DNA of 64,000 bases from Phytoseiulus persimilis (lineage: Eukaryota > Arthropoda > Arachnida > Mesostigmata > Phytoseiidae). The notes below the pieces were generated by a model. It searched no databases. It was not told the origin of the DNA and saw nothing but the letters and a program-made list of their open reading frames with translations. The translations under genes and the position numbers were made by a program. Location: the NCBI GenBank assembly GCA_037576195.1, contig CM075103.1, positions 25,814,723 through 25,878,722 of the forward strand, given 5' to 3'. Below, one piece after another: positions 44,748 to 55,626 of this stretch (its first letter is position 1; every line of letters begins with the position of its first letter).

Positions 44748-45281
44748 ATGCGACTAGTCACTGGTATCGTCTTACTGGCAATCGTTATTTGTGTGGTGGT
44801 GCAGGCTCTCGATGGGAACCCTCGAGAACTCGAGGAATGCCGCAAGAGGAACAAGGGCAAATGGTGCACGTGCAGGAAACTCGCGAAATACATCCAAGAT
44901 CACCTCGTCGGGAAACGAATGGGTGTTTGGGTCCCGAGGGTCAGTCCTATTTCCCTGATTTTAGGAGTTCGTGCAGTTCGCGGGTCCTCGCGGAACGTCG
45001 GAATGGGGAGTTCATAGAAGCCGCATTCTCGCGCACGTTTCGTCCTCCCAGGCTCTGGCGACGTGGTCATTGATGATTTTTCGCCGCCTCTCACAATAAT
45101 TTCGGGATGTTTACAGTGCGGAAGATTCTACAAGAAACTTTTCGCGAAGAAGCAATGCTACATGAATGACATGGAATGCTGGTGCGTGAATCCGAAAACT
45201 GGTCTCATGATCGCGGGAACGAAAATCGGGGACCGTGACAGTGACTACCTAAACTGCGATGCTCCGGAACGGGAACTCTGA
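44748..45281 (+). CDS. Small secreted thyroglobulin type-1 domain protein
   Basis: Two exons, 44748-44939 and 45117-45281, give 118 residues. The ATG at 44748 starts a clear signal peptide (MRLVTGIVLLAIVICVVVQA). The mature part has an N-terminal Cys cluster (LEECRKRNKGKWCTCRKLAK). The second exon carries a thyroglobulin type-1 core: CGRFYKKLF, KKQCYMNDMECWCV with the diagnostic CWCV, then a final Cys in DYLNCD. Domains of this kind occur in thyropin-type cysteine-protease inhibitors, in IGF-binding proteins and in arthropod secretions; which role applies here cannot be told. The exon-1 donor (gtcagt) is not optimal, so the exon edge could move slightly. A polyadenylation signal follows at 45332. 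Confidence 0.75.
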
Positions 45282-45331
45282 TCATTCCATTCTAACACGC
45301 TGTAGATACTCGTTCCCCGGACTCCGGACGC

Positions 45332-45337
45332 AATAAA
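45332..45337 (+). terminator. Polyadenylation signal AATAAA
   Basis: Perfect AATAAA 51 bases after the stop of the thyroglobulin-domain gene. Confidence 0.6.
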
Positions 45338-45937
45338 ATGTATACAAATCCACCTCAAGTTGCCCTGGAGAACGTATCTGTCATGAACGAATTATTGAAG
45401 GTTCTTTGAGTGACTCGGATTTTCATTATATTTTCAGCTTTGGAGAATCAGGAGCGATGAGTTTCATCCATCATGTGTAAACATCATCAACGCAATCCGT
45501 TTCCTCACTAGAAATGGAATTGATCGAATTAGTCAGAATTTCGAGCTGACGCAGCCTCCGCACAGGCCATGCGGAATCCTTTCACTCGATACTCATAGAC
45601 ATAACAGAGACTGAGCGCTCAAATGACAAGCTGAAAGCGGCGGCTACATGCTCTAAAACGGAACCGCTTCAAATTATCAGCGTTTTGAAAGCGAAATGAT
45701 TACATGTTGGTCCTGCACCGAGGAGCAGGTTGATTGTCGTGTCACACAAAGTTATTCCTTATCAGTCTCGAGCGGTAAACGATAACGGAGAACGTGGCCG
45801 TTTTGTTGGGCGAGAACGCGCAACATAGGGTAGGGTTCTGGATAATGTCAGAGTGGAGCATGGAAGTATCCACTCAAGTACTCCAATTTTTATTTCTAGC
45901 CGCAATGAGAGTACAAAATTCAATCTAGTGGAATCAA
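45338..45937. other. Spacer
   Basis: No gene seen. It lies between two convergent genes and is mostly short open frames. Confidence 0.4.
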
Positions 45938-46622
45938 CTAGACATCGCCATTTCTCACCGGATCTTTTTTGACCTCTGTATAATGCGTTTTATGTGGGTC
46001 TTTCTGATCTCTCAAATACCTCTCAACGTATCTTAAACCATGTTCTCCATACGAAGTATAATTTCCCATCAAGGTTTTCTGCAACAGCTCCTCCTTGAAG
46101 TTCATCAATATGTAGATCCAAGCTTTATCCTTCCTTTTATCCTCCTCAAACTCAATTTCTTCTTGTTGGCGCACATAGTAGCTGCGAATAGAAGTAATAT
46201 GACACGGGCTCAGGCTTCCAGAGTAAGTTTTGTTATGGCGCGCAATAAGATTGCGGCGGGAACGTTGTCGTGTCCACCGATCGGAAATGCCGCTAAAGGC
46301 AGCTCCGTGCCTCCCTCACGACATTGGTCACAATTAGCTATCCGTAGAAGCTCAATTCAACCTACTTTGGATGATTTTCGAAGTCATCGAGGAAGGCTAG
46401 GAGCCTATCATCTACATCATACACTTCGCCGTGGACTCTGTGGCCGGTGCCCGGCTTGTAGAGTAGATAGGGCACATTGTACCGGGAGGCGATCAGAAGC
46501 GGGAACTTTCGAACAGTTTCTGCTGTGCCTACGAGTGTTGCTTTCCCAATTGAGGAGTCCGTCATCAAGTGAGCATTAGGCTGTCCGGTTTTCAGGGTGC
46601 CGTAAACGAATATCCGATGCAT
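45938..46622 (-). CDS. GGACT: Gamma-glutamylaminecyclotransferase-like protein, copy 1
   Basis: GGACT-type enzymes release 5-oxoproline and a free amine from gamma-glutamylamines, for example isopeptide remnants of transglutaminase products. Two minus-strand exons, 46366-46622 and 45938-46181, join in phase 2 to give 166 residues. The signature is MHRIFVYGTLKTGQPN, then FPLLIASRYNVPYLLYKPGT, GEVYDVDDRLLAFLDDFENH with the Glu that is catalytic in the family, and YGEHGLRYVERYLRD. The intron position and phase are the same in the other two copies of this window. The C-terminus is ten residues longer than in copy 2. It differs from its neighbours by having a charged Glu/Lys-rich stretch after YYVRQQEEIEFEEDKRKD. 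Family assignment is firm; the substrate is inferred. Confidence 0.88.
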
Positions 46623-47256
46623 TGTCCGCACTACCACAGATGACATTGACGGCATCTGGATGGACAGCACCGTTTGGTCTACCCGCATCCCTCTCACCAC
46701 GGTGGCTTTCTCGAGTCGAACCGGAAAGAGCGAGAGAGGGAGTCATCGGAGAACGCGAGCGGGAAACTACGATGCAGACCGTGGCTGACCGATCAGACCC
46801 CAACACTTTCCTTGGAGAACCTTTCGGGTGCGTCCGACGGGTCGGCAGGATCTCATTCTAGAAGAGCAATCGTTTTTGGACCTGATGCTGTGTCCAACCG
46901 TCGAGGGACACGTCTGAAATTCCTGGTTACGCATTCGGATCCTGCTCTGATTATGAGGACAAACCACGCGTTAAAGTTTTCACTAGGAGCAGAACCGTCC
47001 TGAGCAAGCCGTTTCTAAGTGGCAGTTGAAAGAGGGGCTCCGGGAAAATTGCGCCCGTGAAGATTTCCCGGGAACACTTGACCCCTGCGCTCCTCATCGG
47101 AGTCCCCTTTGATTTGAAAAAGAAATTGAAACATCACGTGGAACTCTACTCCTTCAGTACTTTGCAGAGTTCTCGTTTATTCCGTACTCCATATCCGAAA
47201 TGCATACACATCCGGAAGCGATTCAGGGCATAACACCAGCCAAAATTCAGATAGCT
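46623..47256. other. Spacer between GGACT-like copies 1 and 2
   Basis: 634 bases between the stop of copy 2 and the start of copy 1. It must contain the promoter of copy 1. No other gene is seen. Confidence 0.4.
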
Positions 47257-47836
47257 TCAAGCGATTCCCTTGACTTCTTGATAGTGCTTGTGCTCGGGAT
47301 CGTTGACGTCTGCTTCACTGTATTCCAAACCATGAGGTCCTCTCGAGGAATAGTTAGCCATCAACGGTTTTCGTAGGAGATCTTCTTTGAAATCTTTCAG
47401 GGTGTAGAGCCAAGCTTTGACAACAGTGCCGTCCTCAAACTCAACATCTTCTTCCAACCGCGCATAGTAGCTGCAGATGATTGAATGAATGACGACTCCA
47501 TTGACAAGAACTATTCCCACGCGGACTCTAGAGAACGGGTTTGAGCAAAAAAAATCATCGCTCCAAGTTATCGACTCACGCGGGGCAGTTTTCAAATTCG
47601 TCCAAGAAGGCGAACATCCGATCATCTACTTCAAAGACTTCACCCACTATTCGATTCCCCGTTCCTGGCTTGTGCAGGAGGTACGGTACGTTGTACTGCG
47701 AAGCGATGAGCAAGGGGAACCGCTCTTTGGTCCTAGCATTGGCTAGAAACCCCGCTGAGCCATGTTTACCATTGGCCAGAATGTGTTCGTTAGGTTCGCC
47801 CCTCTTCAGGGTTCCATAGACAAACACTCGATGCAT
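47257..47836 (-). CDS. GGACT: Gamma-glutamylaminecyclotransferase-like protein, copy 2
   Basis: Same family and exon structure as copy 1. Exons 47580-47836 and 47257-47470 give 156 residues with the same first-exon length (257 bases) and phase-2 intron (109 bases). Motifs: MHRVFVYGTLKRGEPNEHIL, FPLLIASQYNVPYLLHKPGT, EVFEVDDRMFAFLDEFENCP with the family catalytic Glu, and SSRGPHGLEYSEADVND. It is closer to copy 3 than copy 1 in the first block (KRGEPN). It lies in tandem with copy 1, both on the minus strand, which indicates unequal duplication. The start ATG is placed at the usual family N-terminus. Confidence 0.88.
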
Positions 47837-48248
47837 CTCACTCCACGACAGGTAACCAGAATGGCGCCTAAGAACGGAGCGCAGCGACTGAAATTTCGCG
47901 AGGGTTCGAGCGAGTGGTAAAGGGCCCGCTATCTCAATGTCAATTATCTGCCCAATAGCCTGGCCTGTCTCGTTCCTCTCGAAACACGCGAGGTTAAGGC
48001 AGTGAACCCGTTCCGGTCTTCCAGCGTGAACCACAATCATCGCAAAATGAGATTCGTGTGCGAATATCCACCATCAGGTCGGAGTTGGAACACTCATCAA
48101 TGACAAGAAGTTTCGGGATATTCTCGGTAGGTAGGACTGTGGTTCCAAACGCCGCATCTCATGAATTCGCCGTCCTTTGGATCGACGGGATGGGCGCCGA
48201 GCAACGAGCTCTAACGATGGTTCGTTCGATGAGAAAGATCGCGTTCTC

Positions 48249-50208
48249 TCAAAACTCGATTCCCCGCACAACTTTTAATGCGTGCTCGATGGTATTGAGC
48301 GGCTGCGCTTGTCGATTGACAACCACAGCATTCCCGACTGTTTGGCAGCATAAATATCCCGAACTTGACTTAATCATTGAGCTAACTCCTCGCCGCTTCC
48401 TCAAAGTCGCCCACAATTCTGGATCATGGTTTTCGGCCACATAGAATCCTCTCCGCTCATCCACGACCAAGAAGTCTTTCAATAGAGTCATGGGCACTGA
48501 GGCAAGAACGTTCTTGAGGATTGTGAGGTTCTCCTCCGCCCAGTCCACAACGAACGGGTCGGGCCCAAGACTCCCGTCACTAATGCAGAACGCGTTGACT
48601 TCAAGCAGCGAGACGAGACAGTAATCGCCCCTCGAAACTACCAACAGGAAATTGAGGGTCGAGTTCGGGAAGGAAACCGGCCGCCAGACGATGACCCTTG
48701 AGATTTCTGAGTTGAAAACACGTTCCTGTCTTAGAAGGAGAAACGAGAGTTGCAGGTGTTCTCTGGTCAAATGCGAGCAGACAACACTCTCATTTACGAA
48801 TATCGCACTCCCGACAATATGGTGCGTCCTAACGAAGGCGCCATCTTCCAACTCGCATGCCTCGTATCGGTACAGGACGGTGTCTAATTTGCTCCGGTTC
48901 GTGTCCGATATCAGCGTCAGACGAGGCCAGGAGAGGGACCGACTCTCGATGGGCTCACTCATGATGCTGTGGAAAAATCGGTTGAAAAATGCGGAAACCC
49001 TCTCGACATCGTTCTCGATAGCGCTATCGAATCCTTCTCCGAACTCCCACTCCACGGTTTTGCGCAACTGGTCAGCCAGTTGACTGACGTAGAAGATAGG
49101 CACGATATCATGACTGATAGCGACGCACAGAAGACCGGTCGGGAGTTGCGCGTAGCTGACAGAATGAAGGATTCCGTTGAAGGTTATCGATGTCGAAGCG
49201 GCTCCTGAGTTGAAGGAGTTGTTGAGGGCGTCGTGCAGGGTCGGGAACGCGCCGCTCAGGGGAGCTGGGGTCTCGGGAAACTTGTAAACCTCTCGAGCGC
49301 CTGGGCTGGAAAGACGGAGGATATTCTCTAGGTTGGTTGAAGCCTCACTCCGAATTTTTCATGTCTGATCGGAACTTATCGCAGCACTTCAGAGGAGCTT
49401 ACTGGAAGTAGAGGAGTTGATGAGAGAACGCCACCGGCTTCCTGGAATGAGTCGTTTCGATTTCCTCGACTTTTTGGGATTTACGGAGCAAATGCAGGTT
49501 CACCGATTGCGCTGTCGGTCCGATTCCCGACAGAGTCATCTCGACCCCAGCTCGATCCTGAACTGGGATTCCTTCGGGGGAAAAAATGTTTTACTACGGC
49601 GGAGGCCTCCTCATCGGGTGTGAGCTTGACTGTGGTACCGGCTTAGCGCATGCGGCTCGGGACTCGCAAGTCGAGAACTCAACACCAACCCACGGAGACG
49701 ATAAGGCTCACCATCGACTCTGTGGATGATGTCTCCCTCCTGAACCAAGTCTTCAACACCGACGTTGCCCTCAACTACTCCACCTCTCCCAACTTTGATA
49801 CCGAGGAGTCGTTCAGCTAATCCAGCTTTCCTACCGAGATTCCCGCGTCGGTGGTCCACCTTCATGGAAGAAACGCTTAGCAAAATCTTCAGGATATTGG
49901 AGAGCACGAGCTCTAGGAAGGGATCTCATAGTCACATACTTCGGAAGGCAAAGTGGTCAGCGGGAGCTCAACCGAATTTTCGCTCCGGAACGTATCTTCT
50001 CGAAAAAAGGGAATCCCCGGGAATTCGACTCACCGGGAGACTGACTCTTATCTCTTCCCAGTTCGGCTCGAACGAGCTTTCAACGTAGAAAAGTCGGCCC
50101 TGAGCGTCGACTTTGTCTTCCCAAGCTTCCGTGGAGGATGAGCTGCCTGTTGCTCGTTCCAGGCCCGAGGTCCACTGAGACTCAGGATACCGTTGCGACG
50201 ATGCCATT
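48249..50208 (-). CDS. INTU: Inturned planar cell polarity protein (CPLANE subunit)
   Basis: Inturned, with Fuzzy and Wdpcp, forms the CPLANE complex that acts at basal bodies in ciliogenesis and planar polarity. Exon 1 (50034-50208) begins MASSQRYPESQWTSGLE and contains DAQGRLFYVESSFEPNWEEI, like the vertebrate N-terminal NGELFYLE segment. A later exon at about 49730-49907 holds the PDZ domain (VEDLVQEGDIIHRVDG). The large exon from about 49340 to 48249 carries the longin-like part: PAPLSGAFPTLHDALNNSF, FGEGFDSAIENDVERVSAFF, VVCSHLTREHLQLSF, RVIVWRPVSFPNS, NFLLVVSRGDYCLVSLLEVN. The order and local similarity match INTU. The 3-prime exon or exons after 48249 were not resolved and would lie between 47840 and 48249. 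One join, near 49350, needs a frame change beside an AAAAA run. It is head-to-head with ADAT2. Confidence 0.82.
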
Positions 50209-50596
50209 TCTAAACTAAACGGTTCTTCTCGGTTCAGGGAGTCACATTCTCTCCTTCGACTCCGCCGGCAGTTGTAAGTTTCCGTCAAACAGTTTCTGTT
50301 TACGTCTCGACTCAGCGTCCATCGAATCCACTCGCCCAGACAAGTGTTCCCTCTCTCAGAACCATAACAGCGCGGTGCCGGCACAGCCAGCTGATATGCT
50401 CTGACGGTGAAGTTTCATCGCTACCTGATATCGAATCTCACTCTGCTCGCGGATATTCAATCGACGGGAAATAGAACCTTTGAGTTCCAGCCGTAGGGAA
50501 TGAGGCGGATTGACCCTCTTTCCACGCTGAGTTCTTCGATGTCAAAAGTCCCCCAGGAGGCATCCTCTGTCCGAGTCCACGTATTCCTGTGATAGC
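50209..50596. promoter_or_regulatory. Putative bidirectional promoter, INTU and ADAT2
   Basis: Only 388 bases separate the divergent start codons of INTU (minus) and ADAT2 (plus), so both promoters must lie here unless untranslated exons extend outward. No TATA box or specific factor site stands out. The inference rests on geometry alone. Confidence 0.5.
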
Positions 50597-51206
50597 ATGA
50601 ATAAAGAGTCGGAGGTGAGTGCAACTGAATGATCCGTGATCGTTTAGACGACACGTTCCGCTGACACGATAACTGACTCCTGATCCGCACGAAAGGTCGA
50701 GGGAGTGACTGTCAATCGGAATTTCGAATTTCCAGGAACGTTTCATGGAACTGGCTTTCAAAACGGCGACCGAAGCTCTGGAGAAGCAAGAGGTTCCCGT
50801 CGGGTGCGTCTTCGTCCTCGACGGGGAAGTTATCGCCAACGGACGGAACCGCGTCAATGAGACTAAGAACGCCTGTCTGCATGCTGAATTCGTTTGTTTA
50901 AACCAAGTCATCGATAGCCGAGGCAGGGATGTGCTGAACAGAATTGAAGTTTACGTCACTGTTGAGCCGTGTATAATGTGCGCAGCCATGTTGGATCAAA
51001 CTAAAGTGAGGAAAATCGTCTACGGCGCCTCCAACGAACGTTTCGGAGGGCTGGGAAGTGTCATCAATGTTTTGGAAGAGGGTTCGAAAGTGGAAATAGT
51101 GTCCGGGATTCAAAAGGAGCGAGCCGTCGCTTTATTGAAACAATTCTACACGGGTCAGAACCCTAATACCGCGAGTCTCAAACGAAAAATAAACGAAAAC
51201 TTGTAA
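50597..51206 (+). CDS. ADAT2: tRNA-specific adenosine deaminase subunit 2
   Basis: ADAT2 is the catalytic subunit of the ADAT2/ADAT3 enzyme that converts adenosine 34 of several tRNAs to inosine. A tiny first exon (50597-50614, MNKESE) and a second exon (50736-51206) give 162 residues; the first exon is chosen because the second begins ERFMELAFKTATEALE after a perfect acceptor, matching the vertebrate EKWMEEAM start. Zinc and catalytic motifs are intact: CLHAEFVCL (HxE) and VEPCIMCAAML (PCxxC). Other conserved blocks are EVPVGCVFV, NRVNETKNA and NERFGGLGSV. It is shorter than the human protein (191 residues) because of a shorter N-terminus and a shorter loop before the second motif. No frame problem. 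Secure. Confidence 0.95.
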
Positions 51207-51642
51207 GTCGCGATCCGGATCCTAATCCTGGTCGGACCATGGACCGAGCTCAATCCGAACAGGTCGGCTCTTGGAGTGATGGATCTCGTCGCGAACCAAG
51301 ATCCTCGCGGGGATCTCAACTCTCGTGAGCTTTCGGACTCGGCGAAGGCTATACGACCGGACCTCCACCTAAGTGGAGAACTTTCAGCTTGGAAAGAGCC
51401 GTCATTCGCTAAACCATGGGTCTCAAGTCGGCTCATGGTTCGAGAGTTGGTCTGGGTGAGGGCTGTCAAATCTGATACGCTAGTGATCGATGCTTCATGC
51501 GACAACTGAAATCCGCCTTCAGAGATTGGGTGAAGAAAAATTAGCATGGAATCAGATGATCGAAGAGCCTGGATGCGCGTAAGAGCAGAAAGCTTGGGAG
51601 GGAAATTCCGCTGAAAGAATATAGTCGTACTAAAGTGCTCAC

Positions 51643-53733
51643 ATGCATGGGAAATCACGAGAACAACCGGCTATCGACCGAATATCTCGATCATCGATAG
51701 CGTCCATGGTTTCAGAAGACGATGAAAACAAAATATCGACCCAGACTACAAAACAGGCTCAGAATCAATGGAATGCGCTCACACGTCAGACCACCTCGTC
51801 TCGATCTGTGGTCATGGTGCGCGCGTTCTCCACATATCGACACAAGAATCGAAAACTCTTCATGGAGCGAACTCCGGAGAATGACTTCGGTTTATTCAAG
51901 CCACTAAGCGTCCCGTGGGATGAGCATATACTCCAGTTTCTAATCTGGTAAGTGAGTTCGAAGAGTCCGAGAAGCAATCGTTGAAACATCATCGTGAAAG
52001 GAATAGACCTTTCAAAAAGAAACCGTGGGTCCCACACGCAGCGTTGCTCGTTACAGCCTCAAGCCTTGGTGTTTGCCAGCGAAGATTGTCGGACTGAGTG
52101 ATTCCCCGCATCGGCTTCTCAAAAATCAAGTCGGGATTTTCGATAAATATTGGGCTAGGCTTATGTGTATTTCAGCCGTTCTGCTCTCTATGCGCGGCAT
52201 TGCATTGTTTCTCGACCCTTCCTTGCCCTTGTATTCAATAACATCGATAGAAGACATCGGTGAAAATCAGACCGAGATCGACAGCAATCCAATCAGGTGA
52301 GTAACCTGCGGATCGCGACAGCTTTCCAGGTCATCAATTGAGGCGGCTTCTACCAAAGAGCTCTGAGACGAAGGTCGCCTTCCCACAGTTACTTTACGCC
52401 TCTTTTCGCTTCCTCGATGACTATTCTACGGATCCGAACAGCCATCTCTTTGTCTGACCCAGCGTATTTGGGGGAAATTCGTCAGATAGCTTACGAAATA
52501 ACAAGTGAGAAACTGTCCTTACCCTGACATCCGAGCCATGACTGTGGCTATCCCGTGAAGAAAAATCGCGACAGTCATTCGAATTCCAGGGAACCCCATA
52601 CTCGGCAAGCTCAAAGTGAAGCCGCAGAAAATTCAAGTAGGCTTCATCGCTACGACTTGCTCGATTCCCTTCAGTGTGATCAGCTTCCTGACCTTCTTCG
52701 ACTCCGAGTTCAGCGCTCGCACGCTTATCATAGTGTTCGGAACTCTTCTCGAAATGGTTTTGCACCTGTGCACTCTCTCCTATGTCTCCGTGTCCGTCAT
52801 AGTCATCAGCGTCCACGTAGTACTTCCTCTGCTGCGGAAGACGTCTCTTCAATTCGAGGATTCGATAAGAACGATGGATCCTGTCAAACTGGAAGTGAGT
52901 GCGTTCTTCATGAGCGACCTTATTATCTGTCAATTTGGCTCAATGTCATTTTGAATAGCTTTCCTCATCCGAGTGGAAGGAGAACAGAGGGCTCACGATA
53001 AAAAATTCCTCCTGAAGCCCTCTCGTCCTGGTTTTCACAGAATGCCATCCGTTGTCATGAGACTTGCTGTCGCTTGATTGCATGTATCGATCGAATCGCG
53101 AGTTTCTTTTTCGGCACGACGCTGATGATCGCGGTCCCGCACACCGCGATAACGTTCAGCCGTTTGAGATCGATTTCTCAGAACAAGGCCATCTCATGGC
53201 GAGTCGGGATTTTCACAGTCGGACTGGCAACTACTATGACAGTTTTCATCTGGCTCGCTTCATCGATACATCGAGAAGTGAGTGAGCCAACACTGCACTT
53301 GTGTAACGACTGTGTGAATGGAACGGAATCTGCGATGGAACTCTCTCGTTCAAAGATCGTCAGAGCAAGGACCCATCCGATTGGCTGATGGACCATTAGG
53401 GAATTATCGTTGCACTCGTGTACAGGCAAATCATCCAGCGGAAATCCTTTGCCTCAAAGTGAGCAAGAATGAAGCCTTCGATCGTCTGAGCACAGGTTTC
53501 ACGAGGCGATTCCAGTACAAGACTTTTGGATACACTTTCTTCGGCTTCTTGACCGTGAGAAAACAGACAGTTTTGAGCGTGAGTATCTTCACCGCAACTC
53601 GTTGCAAGGTTCGCAATGAGAACGGCAGCAACTTTGTGTAATCCGTGAGCTCAAGGAGTGATGAGATGGATCGTTTCAGGTGCTCAATATCATCACGACT
53701 TACATTATTGTAGCGATGCAGTTCAGCGCCTAA
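51643..53733 (+). CDS. Gustatory receptor (arthropod GR family)
   Basis: A seven-transmembrane ligand-gated chemoreceptor of the insect/chelicerate GR superfamily. Exons: 51643-51947, 52042-52296, about 52586-52894, 53041-53277, 53426-53578 and 53680-53733. Transmembrane-like runs include WARLMCISAVLLSMRGIALF, GFIATTCSIPFSVISFLTFF, TLLEMVLHLCTLSYVSVSVI and GIFTVGLATTMTVFIWLASS. After the fourth exon start comes CHETCCRLIACIDRIASFF, the usual intracellular GR block. The last 54-base exon begins in phase 0 and encodes VLNIITTYIIVAMQFSA, which contains the TYxxxxxQF hallmark. That small terminal exon with a phase-0 intron is typical of the family. The join between exons 2 and 3 is one base out of phase. 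The ligand cannot be predicted. Mite and tick genomes carry dozens of such genes. Confidence 0.87.
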
Positions 53734-54336
53734 GTCGCTCAAGCCCAGAGCTCACGCGCCATGATCGTCTCGAGGAGGACAAGCCGCGGAATGAAATTGT
53801 TCCATCAAGACGAGCGCGGTGCTATCGGTATCGGGCTTTCTATCGTTGTCAATGCTGTGTCGGCCTTGTCTGCTCACCACAACCTCGACATGATCGACTA
53901 CAGAACTGATAGAAGATCATTTCACCTCGAACCCTCAACTCGAGGATGACATTCTTGGTTGCCATATCCGTGCTTCCCGAGCTGTTGCGTGGCATCTTCT
54001 TCTTCAAGCGGATCGTCACGCGCGAGCTGTGCGAGGGACTCACCCTCCTCCATCTACGGCTTCGCGGTATTTGATTCGATAGATAATGTTGGGGGAGGTT
54101 GAGTCCAATAAAGCGAACGGCAAAGGAGGTCTTAGCTAAGGGAAAACTCCTTCTATTCGTCCTCGGAATGGTGTTCGCAATTCTTCGCGACGGATAGCGA
54201 ATCGTGGTCTTCGGGTGACCTGTTGGAAGACGATCAACATTCGAGGTCAACCCTACCGGATCATCCTCTGGGGGACCGTTCAGGATGAGGCTAGGCGACG
54301 TTCTTGGTCGTACGGGCAGTTCTAGTTATACATTCG
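53734..54336. other. Spacer after the gustatory receptor
   Basis: No gene recognised. Short frames only. It leads into the 17-base periodic repeat. Confidence 0.4.
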
Positions 54337-54438
54337 AGCCCGAGGAAAGTCAGAGCCGAAAGACACTCCCAGCCCAGGAGCATTTAGAGCCTGAAGGAAT
54401 ATTGAGCCTAGCAACTATCAGAGCCCACATGTCTAGAG
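54337..54438 (+). repeat. 17-base periodic repeat anchored by AGCC
   Basis: AGCC occurs at 54337, 54354, 54371, 54388, 54405 and 54422, exactly 17 bases apart each time. The other positions are only loosely shared, with a preference for AG or G before the next AGCC. A further AGCC at 54447 is out of register by 8 bases. It is a decayed minisatellite or a spaced binding-site array. Confidence 0.75.
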
Positions 54439-55114
54439 ACGTTCTAAGCCCAGCGTTCACACAGGTTGTCCGCGGGGTTCGGTTTCTCTAGCATTGTTCA
54501 GAAATAGGAAACGTTTCGGATCGGAACCCGGCAATGAGAAGCTTCCTCGTTGTGGTTTGCGGATGAAGCGCTCGATAAGCCGCGCAGCAACAGAGAGCCC
54601 GGATCAGCAATGACTGGGAAGTCTTTAAGGTATGGTTTCCGGCCTCCTAGGGAAGAATTGCACAGGCCACTCGCGGAGTTTTCTATTCACTCTGCTGCTC
54701 CTTGGCGGCCCTTCAACTCGACGCAAACGCGCAGCTCTTGAGATGTCCAGGCAATAACAACGAGATCGGACTCTTGAGAAAATCGATGTGCTGCTCTCAT
54801 AGACCAATTCCCGTGGGCCCTCATAGTGCTCTCATAGATCAGCCACCGTCTCCAAGAAACCATTATGGCACCAGCCCACCTTCGGCCCTGGAGCCGGATT
54901 CTTCGCGCTCCGTGCGGTTTGACTGTGATGCGTCGCGTTGAAGCTTTTTTCTCTCTCTTCATTACGCCGGCATAATTTCTCGAACTATCTTCCTCTTAGA
55001 CCTGATCATGGTACGAGTTGTTAGTTGTTACTCCTTGCTGTGTTACAGTTTGCTCGTTACTTATCAGAAATTTTGACCGGAATGGCAGAATATCGTCGCA
55101 GATCGAGAAATGTC

Positions 55115-55320
55115 TTTGACTGTCTCTGGAGCCTTTCTCGTGGGTTCCGTCCCAGCTCAATGAATAATCCGTCATTGATTCGCATCATCCTGTTTGCAGA
55201 AAGCTAGTTTTTTAGTCTTCGCTTCAGCTCCTTGAAATCGACGTTGGATCGATTCGTCGAATGATTCTGGAGCCCTTTTCGTGGATTGCGTATTAACTCC
55301 TCGGAAACGACACTGAACAG
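55115..55320 (+). repeat. Imperfect direct repeat pair
   Basis: TCTGGAGCCTTTCTCGTGGG near 55122 recurs as TCTGGAGCCCTTTTCGTGGA near 55266, about 143 bases later. More loosely related copies appear around 55370-55400 (CCCGTAGAATCTCG, CTCGCGGGAACCCGTAG). They indicate an old tandemly duplicated unit. Confidence 0.5.
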
Positions 55321-55428
55321 ATTCTCGGGGTGCTCTTCTTTCAGCTTCGAATCGTAGGGGGTCCCGTAGAATCTCGTAAACGGTCTTCTAGGCTCTCGCG
55401 GGAACCCGTAGACAACAAATTGACCTCC

Positions 55429-55565
55429 GAATCACCCCTTGAGTCGCAAAAAACCATGAAATTTCACTCAGAATCACCTCCTCAGAATCCGGAGAGCAAG
55501 GTCAGATCGACACCGGAGTCACCATCTTGGACTCCGAAAAGCATGATCAGATCGATCAGAAGGAA
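55429..55565 (+). repeat. About 45-base tandem repeat, three copies
   Basis: GARTCACC starts at 55429, 55471 and 55516 (spacing 42 and 45) and each copy continues with similar AAG/CTCC and CAGATCGA or equivalent. In one plus frame (55330-55626) it is read as ESPLESQKTMKFH, ESPPQNPESKVRST, ESPSWTPKSMIRSI. The protein reading is periodic but no start, splice or family evidence supports a gene. Confidence 0.55.
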
Positions 55566-55626
55566 CGCCCCTTGGAGGCCTCAAAAACAGGTTACGGTGC
55601 GAGGGATTCGCCTCGTTCCCTTATAA

